Assembly (NCBI RefSeq): GCF_022662495.1
Contig: NZ_JAKPBU010000005.1
Coordinates: 310,001 to 374,000 of the forward strand
DNA: 64,000 bases
From: Lysobacter sp. M2-1
GTDB lineage: Bacteria > Pseudomonadota > Gammaproteobacteria > Xanthomonadales > Xanthomonadaceae
Direction: 5' to 3'
Shown: positions 1 through 7,354 of the stretch, piece by piece
How the letters are laid out: each line of letters opens with the position of its first letter
Numbering within the stretch: position 1 is the first letter of the stretch
The notes under the pieces: generated by a model
Databases searched by the model: none
Told to the model about the DNA's origin: nothing
What the model saw: only the letters and a program-made list of their open reading frames with translations
Program-made: the position numbers and the translations under genes

Positions 1-368
1 CTTGCAGCCCGTCCCCACCCCCAAACCAACCTGAGGTCGAGCAACCGGCGGAGTCCATGTCCGAACCACTGCCCACTGCCGAATCGCCAGGGCCCACGCC
101 AGCCGTTCCCGCAATCGATCCTGAGCCCGGCAGCATGGTCGTATACGCTTGCGATGATGGAAGCGGTCTGGCCGTCACTTACGACGAACATGGTGCCTTG
201 GTGAAATTGCCCACAGGGTCGACCATGTTGTCGCGCGCAGAATCCGTGTCCAACGGCAGCGGCGAGGCCTACCTAGGCGAGGAGTTGTCCTTGTATCGCG
301 ACGGCGACCTTGTCCACTTGCAGGGGGCTGGAAAACCCCGCGTTTGCACGCAATCCCCTGGCAGCTAA
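1..368 (+). CDS. MliC-like lipoprotein, 5' end outside window
   Basis: The frame is open from the left edge (first full codon at nt 3) to a TAA at 366-368. An internal ATG lies at 57, but the frame upstream of it is open and proline-rich and begins with a Cys codon (nt 3-5), which could be the lipobox cysteine of a lipoprotein. The C-terminal half (YACDDGSGLAV, a GDLVHLQG stretch, a final Cys) has the spacing of the MliC/C-type lysozyme inhibitor fold, with two cysteines about 70 residues apart. The role would be periplasmic or outer-membrane lysozyme inhibition. The family assignment rests on pattern only. Confidence 0.55.
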   Translation, partial: CSPSPPPNQPEVEQPAESMSEPLPTAESPGPTPAVPAIDPEPGSMVVYACDDGSGLAVTYDEHGALVKLPTGSTMLSRAESVSNGSGEAYLGEELSLYRDGDLVHLQGAGKPRVCTQSPGS

Positions 369-568
369 AGGTTGCCCAGCAAAGGCGGCCCTGGGCGTGC
401 CGACGCTGGCGTCATCGCAACATAGCAATCCCTATTCGCTCGCAGCGCCCTGAGACATTGCACGCTATGCCGCAGTGACGGATGCTGCGTTATCCATAGC
501 CGTCGTTCTTCGTCTGTGGATGCGTTCGGGCGAAATGCGCCTTGCCTGGATGGCTCGCGAGCCCGTCA

Positions 569-593
569 GCCCGCCGCCACTCAGGCGGCGGGC
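569..593. terminator. Strong GC hairpin between convergent genes
   Basis: A perfect 10-bp stem (GCCCGCCGCC pairing with GGCGGCGGGC, loop ACTCA) lies in the 285-base gap between the lipoprotein gene and the convergent beta-helix gene. It has no clear U-tract on either strand, so it could be a weak bidirectional terminator or only a stable hairpin. Nothing else was recognised in 369-653. Confidence 0.35.
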
Positions 594-653
594 ATGACGG
601 GAACAGCCATTGACGATATAAAGCGCGACCATGACTGCCCGCACGCGGCGGTG

Positions 654-1631
654 CTATTTCAGAGGGACAGCCGTCGCTGAGCCGTCCACCGTGTTGCCAT
701 TGATCTGATTGTTTCCGTAGGACAGGATCTGGCCGCTGCTGGCAGCGGCGAGGCCGGTTCCATTGCCTGTCACGACCGAACTGCCGATCCGGATATCGGC
801 ATTGGCGCCGGCGGCCCGCACTCCTTCTCCGAGATTGTTGGTCGAGGTCACCCGATTCAGCATCATGCGAACGGGGCCGCCGGCACCCAGCGCGACAAAC
901 CCATGAAAAGGCGCGCCGGCCGCTGTCGAATCGGTGACGGTCACGTCGATCGCTCCGCTCGTCGCGGCTGAGTCCGCGCGGACACCAACGATGTTGTTCG
1001 AGAAGACGGAGTTCGTGATGGTGACATTGGCGCCACCTGTGCCGGTTGGTGCGATCTGGATCCCGGCTCCGGTTGTTCCTGTGCCATTGCCGCTGATGTT
1101 CGAATTGATGACATGGACGCTGGCGACAAGCGCACTGTTGATGACGATGATGCCGTTGCCATTCGGCGCCCCACCCTTGAAGTCGCGGATCACGCAATCG
1201 TCGACGATCAGTGATGCACCTTGAAGGAAGCGGATGCCGTTGAGACCTGGCGAGGCAGTCGGGCTGCCGTCGATATCGAGGCCGCGAAGCACAACATCGA
1301 TGCCAGCGCCATTGATGACGATGCCGTTGCTGAGGGACGCTAGGCCAGAACCCTCGACATGCTTGCATGAAATCGTAATCGATTTGGTGATCGTTACTGC
1401 GCCAAAACCGCCTGGGTCGATGCAGTTGATCATGCCGCCTGTCGCCGTCTTGGAAATCGCGCCAGCCCATGTCTTGCATGGGGCAGTACGACTGCAGGGA
1501 TTGGCATCGTCACCTACGCCCGACACCCATGTGCGCGTTGCCTGGGCAAAAGCAGCCCCGCTCGCAAGCAGGAGCAGGAGCAGGAACGACATGATCAACG
1601 AATTGCGAAATACTGCTCTTTTAAGGCTCAT
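654..1631 (-). CDS. Secreted right-handed parallel beta-helix protein
   Basis: 325 residues. The ATG at 1631 is preceded by GGGGAAA on the minus strand. A signal peptide with a run of leucines ends near AFAQA. The mature protein has repeated short strands with Asn/Gly/Val turns (GIVINGAG, GIIVINSA, VTITNSVFSNN, GVRADSAA), typical of pectate-lyase-like or NosD-like right-handed beta-helices. There are a few Cys in the N-terminal part (NPCSRTAPCKTW). No catalytic motif was recognised, so an enzyme activity is not assigned. It is likely extracellular or surface-exposed. It lies just beyond the distal end of the integron cassette array and is not flanked by attC sites. Confidence 0.8.
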   Translation of the reverse strand: MSLKRAVFRNSLIMSFLLLLLLASGAAFAQATRTWVSGVGDDANPCSRTAPCKTWAGAISKTATGGMINCIDPGGFGAVTITKSITISCKHVEGSGLASLSNGIVINGAGIDVVLRGLDIDGSPTASPGLNGIRFLQGASLIVDDCVIRDFKGGAPNGNGIIVINSALVASVHVINSNISGNGTGTTGAGIQIAPTGTGGANVTITNSVFSNNIVGVRADSAATSGAIDVTVTDSTAAGAPFHGFVALGAGGPVRMMLNRVTSTNNLGEGVRAAGANADIRIGSSVVTGNGTGLAAASSGQILSYGNNQINGNTVDGSATAVPLK

Positions 1632-1987
1632 GACAGTTTCCCCGAAAGGCATGATGAGTGATTTGATTTATCTGCGCGGATATTCCGCGCGGCAGGCGGC
1701 CAAACTCTAGGACCAGTAGCGATCCAAGCTTCCTCAGCCGCATGCACGGATATTCCCCCGGGGTGCGGCCAGCTGCCAGAGCAACCAATATGGGCTTGAG
1801 CCGTCTCCCTACGCCCTTCTATCACAAATTTTCTGTCTTGTGTAACGGAGCCCGGGCACGTCCTATTGATGCCCGTATTGAAGAGCTACCGATGGGCAGA
1901 CAATTTCCTTCCGTGCATCAGAAAACAAATTGATGGCGTCATTTGTGCGCTCTTTGCGAAGGGAAGCATCGCTTCATGAATCATCTG
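1632..1987. other. Intergenic stretch without a convincing gene
   Basis: 356 bases between the beta-helix gene and the distal methyltransferase gene. Short open frames exist on both strands, but none has a good ribosome site together with protein-like composition. The right end (1960-1990) contains a small GAAGC/GCTTC hairpin and a sequence vaguely like half an attC core, too decayed to call. Confidence 0.6.
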
Positions 1988-2722
1988 CTAGGTATTGGAC
2001 TTCACGGTCTTCGCAACAAATCGATTCCACGATATAGGGCCGCCATCAATCAGTGACGTGTCGTAGCATCTTTTTGAAAACAGCGCCCAGGTTTGGCGCG
2101 GGTGACTCCAATCGAGTACGCGAAAGTCGAGGCCAAACTCAGCAGCTATTCCGGCTAGCGTTTCTGGTTTATACCTTACGCACCCGGGGTATACCCAGCC
2201 GTCTCCACGATAGTCTTCATTGCCAATTAGAAATGTGGCCACAATCGCTGCGTCGTCTTTCAAATGGAAAGACATCTGCGACAGCCATTGCCTGATCAGA
2301 TCGTCGCCACAATGACTGAAAATTGATTGTGCTATCGCGTAATCAAGATGCAAGGAATCCTTGAAGTCGCACATTGACGCGCGAAATGAAAACCGTGGCT
2401 TCTTTATTCTAACGAGGTCCATACCTAGTTCATTCGCGATTCCGTCATCTACCAGCCACTTATTTGGCTCAACTCCAATGTAGTGGCTCTCGTTCAAATA
2501 GGGTATGAGAAGTCTTCCTATGCGCAGCGATCCACAGCCTACATCCAGCACGCGATGATGTTGGCGGAGGCCAAGGCATGTAAGGAGGTTGAATGCCATG
2601 GCAGAAACAAGATCGTAATCCTTCGGAGGCCCGACATAAGCACGGTAATGCTCATCACCAGGTTTCAAGTGCAGCGCCAATCCCTTGGTTCTTGGCTCGG
2701 CCATCGAGAAATCTTGCGTCAT
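1988..2722 (-). CDS. Class I SAM-dependent methyltransferase (distal cassette or flank gene)
   Basis: 244 residues from the ATG at 2722, which has GGGGAAAAG upstream. The frame stays open further upstream into a broken attC, so that extension is not credited. Motif I is VLDVGCGSLRIGRLL (around residue 60), followed by an acidic loop YIGVEPN and a GD-containing region, giving a Rossmann-fold methyltransferase. The substrate is unknown. Its composition is more AT-rich than the chromosome downstream of intI, like the cassettes. A truncated attC remnant lies just upstream (2753-2780) and no clear attC lies downstream, so it was probably a cassette now locked in place, or the first chromosomal gene beyond the array. 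Confidence 0.75.
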   Translation of the reverse strand: MTQDFSMAEPRTKGLALHLKPGDEHYRAYVGPPKDYDLVSAMAFNLLTCLGLRQHHRVLDVGCGSLRIGRLLIPYLNESHYIGVEPNKWLVDDGIANELGMDLVRIKKPRFSFRASMCDFKDSLHLDYAIAQSIFSHCGDDLIRQWLSQMSFHLKDDAAIVATFLIGNEDYRGDGWVYPGCVRYKPETLAGIAAEFGLDFRVLDWSHPRQTWALFSKRCYDTSLIDGGPISWNRFVAKTVKSNT

Positions 2723-2752
2723 CAACTTTTCCCCGGAATGTTCATTACCAAG

Positions 2753-2780
2753 TCGGTTCTGTTTGAATGAATTGTGAGGG
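2753..2780 (-). repeat. Truncated attC remnant
   Basis: Only one arm of an attC survives: TTTGAATGAATTGTGAGGG on the plus strand, compared with TTGAATGAATTGTTAGG in intact sites. The core GTTAG has become GTGAG and the opposite arm with CTAAC is missing. This should block excision of the flanking genes by the integrase. Confidence 0.65.
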
Positions 2781-2799
2781 TTCACTGACGGAACCCTGC

Positions 2800-3210
2800 T
2801 TAGAACCAACGTTCAACGCGACGAGTGTACTGCTGCCAAGCCGTGCCATGCCTCCGGGCCAGCGAAGGCTCCTCATCGAGCACGACCCGTAGGTGAAAAG
2901 CAACGACGACGGCAAACGCATAGGCCAGCATGCCGGCCGAGCGGAATGCGGCCGCCCAGCCGAGCAAGATGACAGCCACGGCCACATACATCGGGTTACG
3001 GCTGTACCGGTAAAGGCCGACAACCACCAGTTTTTGCGGCGGAGCCCATGGGGCGAGCGTGCCCTTGCCGGACACGTAGAAGTCGCGAACACACCATAGC
3101 AAGCCTAAGGTCCCGAGCACGACAAGAACCAAGCCGAAGGGCGACTGCAGTGGAAGTCGGGCGAGCCAGGCCCAGGCGACAGGCACAAAAAAAGCCACGA
3201 CCCCAGGCAA
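2800..3210 (-). CDS. ICMT/phospholipid-methyltransferase-like membrane protein (cassette)
   Basis: 136 residues from a TTG at 3210. Three to four hydrophobic segments precede the family signature GLYRYSRNPMY (about residue 66) and a C-terminal EEPSLARRHG...YTRRV block, which is the isoprenylcysteine carboxyl methyltransferase/PEMT-like fold that uses SAM on lipid-like substrates at the membrane. The frame upstream of the TTG (LTPIFTRAVIAFLALPGVV, up to 3261) still reads like the first membrane helix. The real N-terminus is therefore probably longer; a GTG that would sit in the attC core is GTA here. Its own downstream attC (2753-2780) is truncated. The substrate is unknown. Confidence 0.75.
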   Translation of the reverse strand: MPGVVAFFVPVAWAWLARLPLQSPFGLVLVVLGTLGLLWCVRDFYVSGKGTLAPWAPPQKLVVVGLYRYSRNPMYVAVAVILLGWAAAFRSAGMLAYAFAVVVAFHLRVVLDEEPSLARRHGTAWQQYTRRVERWF

Positions 3211-3252
3211 CGCCAGAAACGCAATGACGGCTCGCGTGAAAATGGGTGTGAG

Positions 3253-3312
3253 CCCTAATACCTGAGTAAAGCCGAGCCACGGAACGGCGTCGGCTTGAAT
3301 GAACCGTTAGGT
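3253..3312 (-). repeat. attC of the VOC cassette (degenerate)
   Basis: A 60-base imperfect palindrome with cores CCCTAAT and GTTAGGT on the plus strand. The first core has CTAAT instead of CTAAC, and the stem has several changes (CCACGGAACGGCGTCGG). It is the most degenerate full-length site of the array and sits near the distal end. Confidence 0.85.
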
Positions 3313-3687
3313 CGCAACACGCCAGGGTGGATTCTTGCGACTGTTGCCACCCCAGAACAAGCAGAGAATGTTGCCAGAAGGATCCGTGAGACGCGCCTCG
3401 CGCCAGAGCCAGCGCTCATCCGTGGGGAGTTGCGTGAACTCGAACCCTGCTGCGAGCAAGCGCTGAACCCGTGTGTCCAGGTCGGAGCACTCGAAGTACA
3501 CGACCACGCCGGAGGTGTTTACCGGATGATCCACTGTGTGTAGTGAGAACGTTGAGTCACCGTCCGGGCACCCGAAGCGGGCATAGCGTGGCGGCGAGTG
3601 AACGATCAGCTTAAAGCCCATTTCACGGTAGAACGCGACGGAGCGATCAAAGTCTGTAACGGGCAGGGTGAGTTGGTTGAGATTCAC
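3307..3687 (-). CDS. VOC-family (glyoxalase/bleomycin-resistance fold) protein (cassette)
   Basis: 126 residues, ATG at 3687. It shows the beta-alpha-beta-beta-beta pattern of the vicinal oxygen chelate fold: LTLPVTDFDRSVAFYREMGF at the N-terminus, VVVYFECSDLD in the middle and LTDPSGNILCLFWG at the end. One VOC module is present, so the protein should dimerise to form an active site. Members act as dioxygenases, lyases or antibiotic-sequestering proteins, and the substrate cannot be read from the sequence. The TAA stop is supplied by the attC core itself (3307-3309). Confidence 0.85.
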   Translation of the reverse strand: MNLNQLTLPVTDFDRSVAFYREMGFKLIVHSPPRYARFGCPDGDSTFSLHTVDHPVNTSGVVVYFECSDLDTRVQRLLAAGFEFTQLPTDERWLWREARLTDPSGNILCLFWGGNSRKNPPWRVAT

Positions 3688-3703
3688 GAGGACCTTGCTT
3701 GAA

Positions 3704-3763
3704 GCCTAACGCCGGAATCAAGCCGAGCCGCGAAGCGGCTTCGGTTTGAACGAATTGTCGGCC
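3704..3763 (-). repeat. attC of the CPBP cassette
   Basis: 60 bases, cores GCCTAAC and GTCGGCC on the plus strand. The second core has drifted from GTTAG to GTCGG; the central stem is intact. The stop codon of the CPBP gene (TGA, 3718-3720) lies inside it. Confidence 0.9.
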
Positions 3764-4551
3764 GTTGCGTGCGATACGGACCCGCTTGCACGTTTGGCAA
3801 AGAAAAACCGGTGGTTGATGGCAGCAAAGGCGCATGCAGCACCGAGATAGAACAGCGAGCCCTTGGAGCCGCCTGGCAGGATGCCGCCGTCTACGTATGG
3901 CAGCAGCGATTGCAAAACACTCGGGTGCGTATTGGCTGCCCAGTGGAGAGCAACGGCGGGCCAGACAGAGCCACCGCCACTCTCCACAAGAAAGACCATA
4001 AAAAGTGACCAAGTTACGAGGTAGGCAAAGAAATTGAATGCCGAGACTGGAGAGGCAAAGACCGACGCGCGGTACAACGCAAAGTGCCACACCCACCAGA
4101 TGGCGCCAACAATCAGCGCCGTCCAAAACGGTGCAAAACGGTTCAGTAGGCGGTGCTGGAGATAGCCGCGCCATCCAAACTCTTCAGCGATGGGACCTGT
4201 CACGAGTGCGGCACCGAGCGACAGCGCCAGTACGGCTGCAGGGGACCACGGCATGCTGAAAAGAGGTACACCCATTGTGAGCAGATAGCTCAGACCAAGA
4301 AGCAGCGGAAGTGCTACCCCCGCCAACACGTACGGCACTGAGGGAGCAATTGCGAAAACCCGGCGCGAGAACACTTTCAGTCCTTCCTTGCCACCCTCTG
4401 CATAGGCGGCCGAGAACCCAGCGATGCTCGCGAACAGCGGGAACAACCAAAGACTCATGTTCTCGTCGCGGACGAGAAGCCACCCGGCCCATGGAATGCC
4501 GAATGCGATTAAGAAGAAGGTGGCGATGCCGATCATTGATCTACGAGACAT
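3718..4551 (-). CDS. CPBP-family intramembrane metalloprotease (cassette)
   Basis: 277 residues from the ATG at 4551 (an upstream in-frame TTG at 4572 is less likely). About seven to eight hydrophobic segments are present. The CPBP/Abi signatures are all there: EEFGWRGYL (EExxxR, about residue 140), a WHFAL histidine about 35 residues later and a HWAAN histidine further on. These are the proposed metal ligands and catalytic glutamates of the family that includes CAAX prenyl proteases and bacteriocin-immunity proteins. The last 13 or so residues (ADNSFKPKPLRGSA) are encoded by the attC. Whether it processes peptides or protects from a toxin is not visible. Confidence 0.85.
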   Translation of the reverse strand: MSRRSMIGIATFFLIAFGIPWAGWLLVRDENMSLWLFPLFASIAGFSAAYAEGGKEGLKVFSRRVFAIAPSVPYVLAGVALPLLLGLSYLLTMGVPLFSMPWSPAAVLALSLGAALVTGPIAEEFGWRGYLQHRLLNRFAPFWTALIVGAIWWVWHFALYRASVFASPVSAFNFFAYLVTWSLFMVFLVESGGGSVWPAVALHWAANTHPSVLQSLLPYVDGGILPGGSKGSLFYLGAACAFAAINHRFFFAKRASGSVSHATADNSFKPKPLRGSA

Positions 4552-4573
4552 GAGTCTCCCAACGGTGAGCAAC

Positions 4574-4633
4574 GACTAACGCCTGAATTAAACCGAGCCG
4601 CGAAGCGGGTTCGGCTTGAGTGAATTGTTAGGC
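4574..4633 (-). repeat. attC of the NTF2-like cassette
   Basis: 60-base attC with cores GACTAAC and GTTAGGC on the plus strand and a central stem CCGCGAAGCGGG. It is nearly identical to the consensus of the array. Confidence 0.92.
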
Positions 4634-5128
4634 AACGCACTTGCCTGAGCTTCCACCACCTAGAGGAATGGGCAGCCCTTGCTTTTCCACATGGTAGTAC
4701 AGCGACAGGACCTGCCATTGCGACCCCACCTTGTACAGCTGGACGCTGTTGACGCCGACGAAATCGGGGGCGGTTGAAGTCTTGTCGGTCCTCGACTCCA
4801 CGACGCTATACGCGACCGAGAAACGGTCGTAGGTCTGTATGACTCGTGAGACCTCGCACTCATAGAAGCCTTTCTCCCCGGCGCTCTCGTAGTGCTTGAG
4901 GAAATCTTCGGCTGTCGAGCGGCGCATGACAGGGACACCCGCCTGGTACCGCCCGCCGAAGATCACGGCATCCTCATGGAAAATCCGCTTGAGTGCGGCG
5001 AGATCCGCACTGGTGCCAGGATCGTTGGACAAAGCGCTCCACAGCGTGGAAACCGCCGCCTCAGGCGTGCTTTCAACGGCAGACGCGCAAAGCGGTACCA
5101 ATAAGAGCGATAGCAGCAGACTTCGCAT
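4628..5128 (-). CDS. Exported NTF2-like (SnoaL/DUF4440-type) protein (cassette)
   Basis: 166 residues, ATG at 5128 with AGGATCCTCC immediately upstream on the minus strand. The signal peptide is short and leucine-rich (MRSLLLSLLLVPLCASA). The mature part has the cone-like NTF2 pattern: a helical start with a LWSALSN segment, IFHEDAVIFGG, a middle strand region and VQLYKVGSQWQVLSLYYHVEK at the end. Such proteins bind small molecules or act as accessory domains, and no catalytic residues can be assigned. The TAA stop is provided by the attC core. Confidence 0.8.
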   Translation of the reverse strand: MRSLLLSLLLVPLCASAVESTPEAAVSTLWSALSNDPGTSADLAALKRIFHEDAVIFGGRYQAGVPVMRRSTAEDFLKHYESAGEKGFYECEVSRVIQTYDRFSVAYSVVESRTDKTSTAPDFVGVNSVQLYKVGSQWQVLSLYYHVEKQGLPIPLGGGSSGKCVA

Positions 5129-5145
5129 GGAGGATCCTTGGTGTT

Positions 5146-5205
5146 GCCTAACGCCTGAATTAAGCCGAGCCGCGAAGCGGCCTCGGCTTGAATGGACTGT
5201 TAGGC
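5146..5205 (-). repeat. attC of the CHRD cassette
   Basis: 60-base attC with cores GCCTAAC and GTTAGGC on the plus strand. The right arm reads AATGGACTGTTAG in place of the usual AATGAATTGTTAG. Confidence 0.92.
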
Positions 5206-5211
5206 ATGTGC

Positions 5212-5763
5212 CTATGGTCTTCCAGCGCGGATTTGTCCTCGAATCTCGCCGCCAGGAGGGGCAAACCTATTGGTGCGAATGACAACGTAACTGTTTTTGC
5301 TTTGGAGGGCGCGTATCGCTGCGGCAAGGTCTCCCGTTGGAACCCCCTGCGACACGGGGCCCCGAATGTCCGAAGCAGTAATTGAACCTTGAAGGTTTCC
5401 GGACGAAGGACACGGGGGCTCATTGACCCCACACAAGATGGCGATAAATCCGCCATTAACTCCAGGTTGACCAAAATGTATGCTGATAAAGCCAACGGAA
5501 CCACCGATTAAGCCGGAGTATCGCAGCTCATAGCGGATGAGCTGCGAGTTTTCGATGAAAGCCTTGAATTCCCCTGAGCCGGGCGTCAGAACAGCGGGTA
5601 CAGCTTGAGCTCCGTTTAGCGTAGCTCTTAGCGGCTGACCACGGCGAAGCGTGTTCTCTACTGCTGCCGAGCGGGGGCTACTCTGCGCACTTGCCGGACA
5701 CGACGCAGACGAAAGAAGCGATGATGCAATTCCAAAACTGAGGATGAAGACGACTCTGTTCAT
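5212..5763 (-). CDS. Secreted CHRD-domain protein (cassette)
   Basis: 183 residues from the ATG at 5763, which has GGAGG 6-10 bases upstream; longer in-frame starts would run into the attC. A signal peptide (FILSFGIASSLLSSASCPASAQ) is followed by a single CHRD-like domain: LRATLNGAQAVPAVLTPGSG at the start, IRYELRYSGLIGG, ISIHFGQPGVNGG and a final GGEIRGQI. CHRD domains are found in chordin and in many bacterial secreted proteins of unknown role. One domain with no further modules is present. The TAG stop lies just before the attC. Confidence 0.82.
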   Translation of the reverse strand: MNRVVFILSFGIASSLLSSASCPASAQSSPRSAAVENTLRRGQPLRATLNGAQAVPAVLTPGSGEFKAFIENSQLIRYELRYSGLIGGSVGFISIHFGQPGVNGGFIAILCGVNEPPCPSSGNLQGSITASDIRGPVSQGVPTGDLAAAIRALQSKNSYVVIRTNRFAPPGGEIRGQIRAGRP

Positions 5764-5789
5764 CAGAACTCCTCCGTAAAGTGAGACAT

Positions 5790-5903
5790 GCCTAACGCCT
5801 GAGTTAAGCCGCGCTGCGTAGTGGGGGCTGCAGGCATGGCAAGCTTTCTGTGCCATGCCTGTGGCCGGAACGAAGCGGCGTCGGCTTGAACGAATTGTTA
5901 GGC
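5790..5903 (-). repeat. attC, long form, of the frameshifted cassette
   Basis: 114 bases, cores GCCTAAC and GTTAGGC. Between the usual arms is an insertion that forms its own hairpin (AGGCATGGCA pairing with TGCCATGCCT). The same inserted structure occurs in the attC sites at 7217 and 7557. Confidence 0.92.
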
Positions 5904-5909
5904 AGCATT

Positions 5910-6282
5910 CTACGTCTCCTCAGGTCCCCAGCCGCGTATCGTTTCTAAAGCGGGAAGAGGAGCCGGATTGTCGCTGTACCCGACAATTTCAAGGCCGGTA
6001 TAGCGCCCTCGGCTGGCCCAGACCAAATACACCAAGGTGCTCACCGGAGGGCGACTCTGCGACAGCGTCCGCTACGAGCTCCGCAATCTCTCCCGGCGGG
6101 AGGTGCGAGAAGTCTACGGACGCGCACCCGCAGTCGCAGCGACCCACGACCTGAAGCGACGCAGCCTGCGCTAGATCAGGTGGCTCTTTAGTGTCTGAGC
6201 ACTGTGCCTTCCGGACGGCCCGCTCCAGGACAGCCAACTCAGCTTCCGAAATGCACCTGAAGACTATTGGCGACCTACCCAT
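5910..6282 (-). pseudogene. Small Cys-motif protein, frameshifted (cassette)
   Basis: The ATG at 6282 opens a frame that stops at 5989 after 97 residues, ending GQPRALYRP. In the +1 frame the sequence continues as coding-like text (YTGLEIVGYSDNPAPLPALE, then TIRGWGPEET) to a TAG at 5910-5912, just before the attC. Rejoining the frames near 6000-6012 gives a protein of about 123 residues that matches a family I recognise by its VGRCDCGCASVDF motif, mid-region GVFxxGxxR and a C-terminal LEI(V)YS segment. The gene therefore carries a one-base indel, or the sequence has an error here. Function unknown. Confidence 0.7.
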
Positions 6283-6285
6283 GCT

Positions 6286-6345
6286 GCCTAACGCCTGAAT
6301 TAAGCCGAACCGCGAAGCGGTTTCGGCTTGAATGAATTGTTAGGG
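6286..6345 (-). repeat. attC of the 143-residue hypothetical cassette
   Basis: 60-base attC, cores GCCTAAC and GTTAGGG on the plus strand; stem ACCGCGAAGCGGTTTCGG. Confidence 0.92.
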
Positions 6346-6771
6346 CCATGACCCGGATAGCTGGGCCCGATTGGGTGAGCCTGCCACAAACGCTCGGATC
6401 TCCGAAACGAACTGATCAATACTTGCCGGATCAGTGCGATGAAACACGGACGCATGCTCATAGCGCCCCGAGCGGCCCACGGGATAGGTTGCCTCAAGCG
6501 TGGCCCATACACCCAGGTGGCCGAGATTGTCCAAGCAGGCGAACTCCAGCATGCAAGTGCCGGTGCCGTCAGTGCCGAATTTGTAGTTGAGGCTGGAAGA
6601 CGATGCCGCCGGAAACCCAGCGAGCGAGCCGGCAAACTTTAGATGCTCGTCCTCGTATCCCCAAGCAGAGGTGCTTGCGCGAAATCGATCGCTCTCGACT
6701 GTCAGGTAATAGCGAACAAGCCCGTCGCCGTCATGCTCTAAAGAACTCTCAAGAATTAGCACTGATTGCAT
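6340..6771 (-). CDS. Hypothetical protein, possibly DUF6228-like (cassette)
   Basis: 143 residues, ATG at 6771. There is no signal peptide or membrane segment, so it is likely cytoplasmic. It is predicted beta-rich, with a central LEFACLDNLGHLGVWATLE stretch and a later FHRTDPASIDQFVSEIRAFV helix. This order loosely recalls the small DUF6228 family, but I cannot confirm that. The TAA stop is provided by the attC core (6340-6342). Function unknown. Confidence 0.75.
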   Translation of the reverse strand: MQSVLILESSLEHDGDGLVRYYLTVESDRFRASTSAWGYEDEHLKFAGSLAGFPAASSSSLNYKFGTDGTGTCMLEFACLDNLGHLGVWATLEATYPVGRSGRYEHASVFHRTDPASIDQFVSEIRAFVAGSPNRAQLSGSWP

Positions 6772-6775
6772 AGGG

Positions 6776-6835
6776 CCCTAACGCCTGAATTAAGCCGAGC
6801 CGCGAAGCGGCTTCGGCTTGAATGAATTGTTAGGT
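6776..6835 (-). repeat. attC of the lipoprotein cassette
   Basis: 60-base attC with cores CCCTAAC and GTTAGGT; consensus stem CCGCGAAGCGGCTTCGG. Confidence 0.93.
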
Positions 6836-6837
6836 GC

Positions 6838-7212
6838 CTAGTCCGCGCAAATCTCACGGACAAGACCACCCTCGATGAACTTGTAGCAGCCAAAGGTTGC
6901 CACCCAATCTGAGCAGCTGCCAATTGCCTTGGAACCAGCTGGCAAAGAGTCAGAAACGAGGCAAGAACCTTCGCATTGAGCACTCTCAGTACAGATCTTG
7001 CGAGAGTCTGTCGTTTTGACGGCGCAAGACTTGCTGCCACCGGGAAGGCCTTGCTCCGTCCAGAATGCCCCAGCAGCGGAGCACTCTTGCTCAGTGGTTG
7101 GAACGGTTGGCTTTTTGGCAAGAGGGATGTTGGTCAACTGACCGCCCATTAGATTGGCGGCACAACCTCCGAGTGCAAGTATTAGAGAAAACGACAGCCA
7201 TTGAACTTTCAT
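6838..7212 (-). CDS. Cysteine-rich lipoprotein (cassette)
   Basis: 124 residues from the ATG at 7212, eleven bases after the preceding attC core. A lipoprotein signal peptide ends in the lipobox LGGC (Cys about residue 19). The mature part has about nine further cysteines, in short motifs such as EQECSAAG, KSCAVK, CTESAQCEGSC and SCSDW, which suggests a disulfide-stabilised periplasmic or outer-membrane protein. No known domain was recognised. It ends with TAG just before its attC. Confidence 0.8.
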   Translation of the reverse strand: MKVQWLSFSLILALGGCAANLMGGQLTNIPLAKKPTVPTTEQECSAAGAFWTEQGLPGGSKSCAVKTTDSRKICTESAQCEGSCLVSDSLPAGSKAIGSCSDWVATFGCYKFIEGGLVREICAD

Positions 7213-7216
7213 AGGC

Positions 7217-7330
7217 ACCTAACGCCTGAGTTAAGCCGCGCTGCGTAGTGCAGGTGCCAGGCATGGCAAGCTTTCTCTGCCATGCCTGGTGCCGGAACGA
7301 AGCGGCGTCGGCTTGAACGAATTGTTAGAT
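7217..7330 (-). repeat. attC, long form, of the 64-residue cassette
   Basis: 114 bases with cores ACCTAAC and GTTAGAT. It carries the internal hairpin AGGCATGGCA/TGCCATGCCT between the two arms. Confidence 0.92.
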
Positions 7331-7354
7331 TGCACCAGCGACGATACTTGCATG

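Noticed and set aside
490-1479. Open frame of 329 codons opposite or beside the beta-helix gene
   Set aside because: Same strand but other frame than the signal-peptide-bearing beta-helix protein; very Arg/His/Gln-rich and without a start context.
1960-1990. Possible decayed attC after the methyltransferase gene
   Set aside because: Only a CCTAGCA core-like string and a small unrelated hairpin; no second arm can be aligned.
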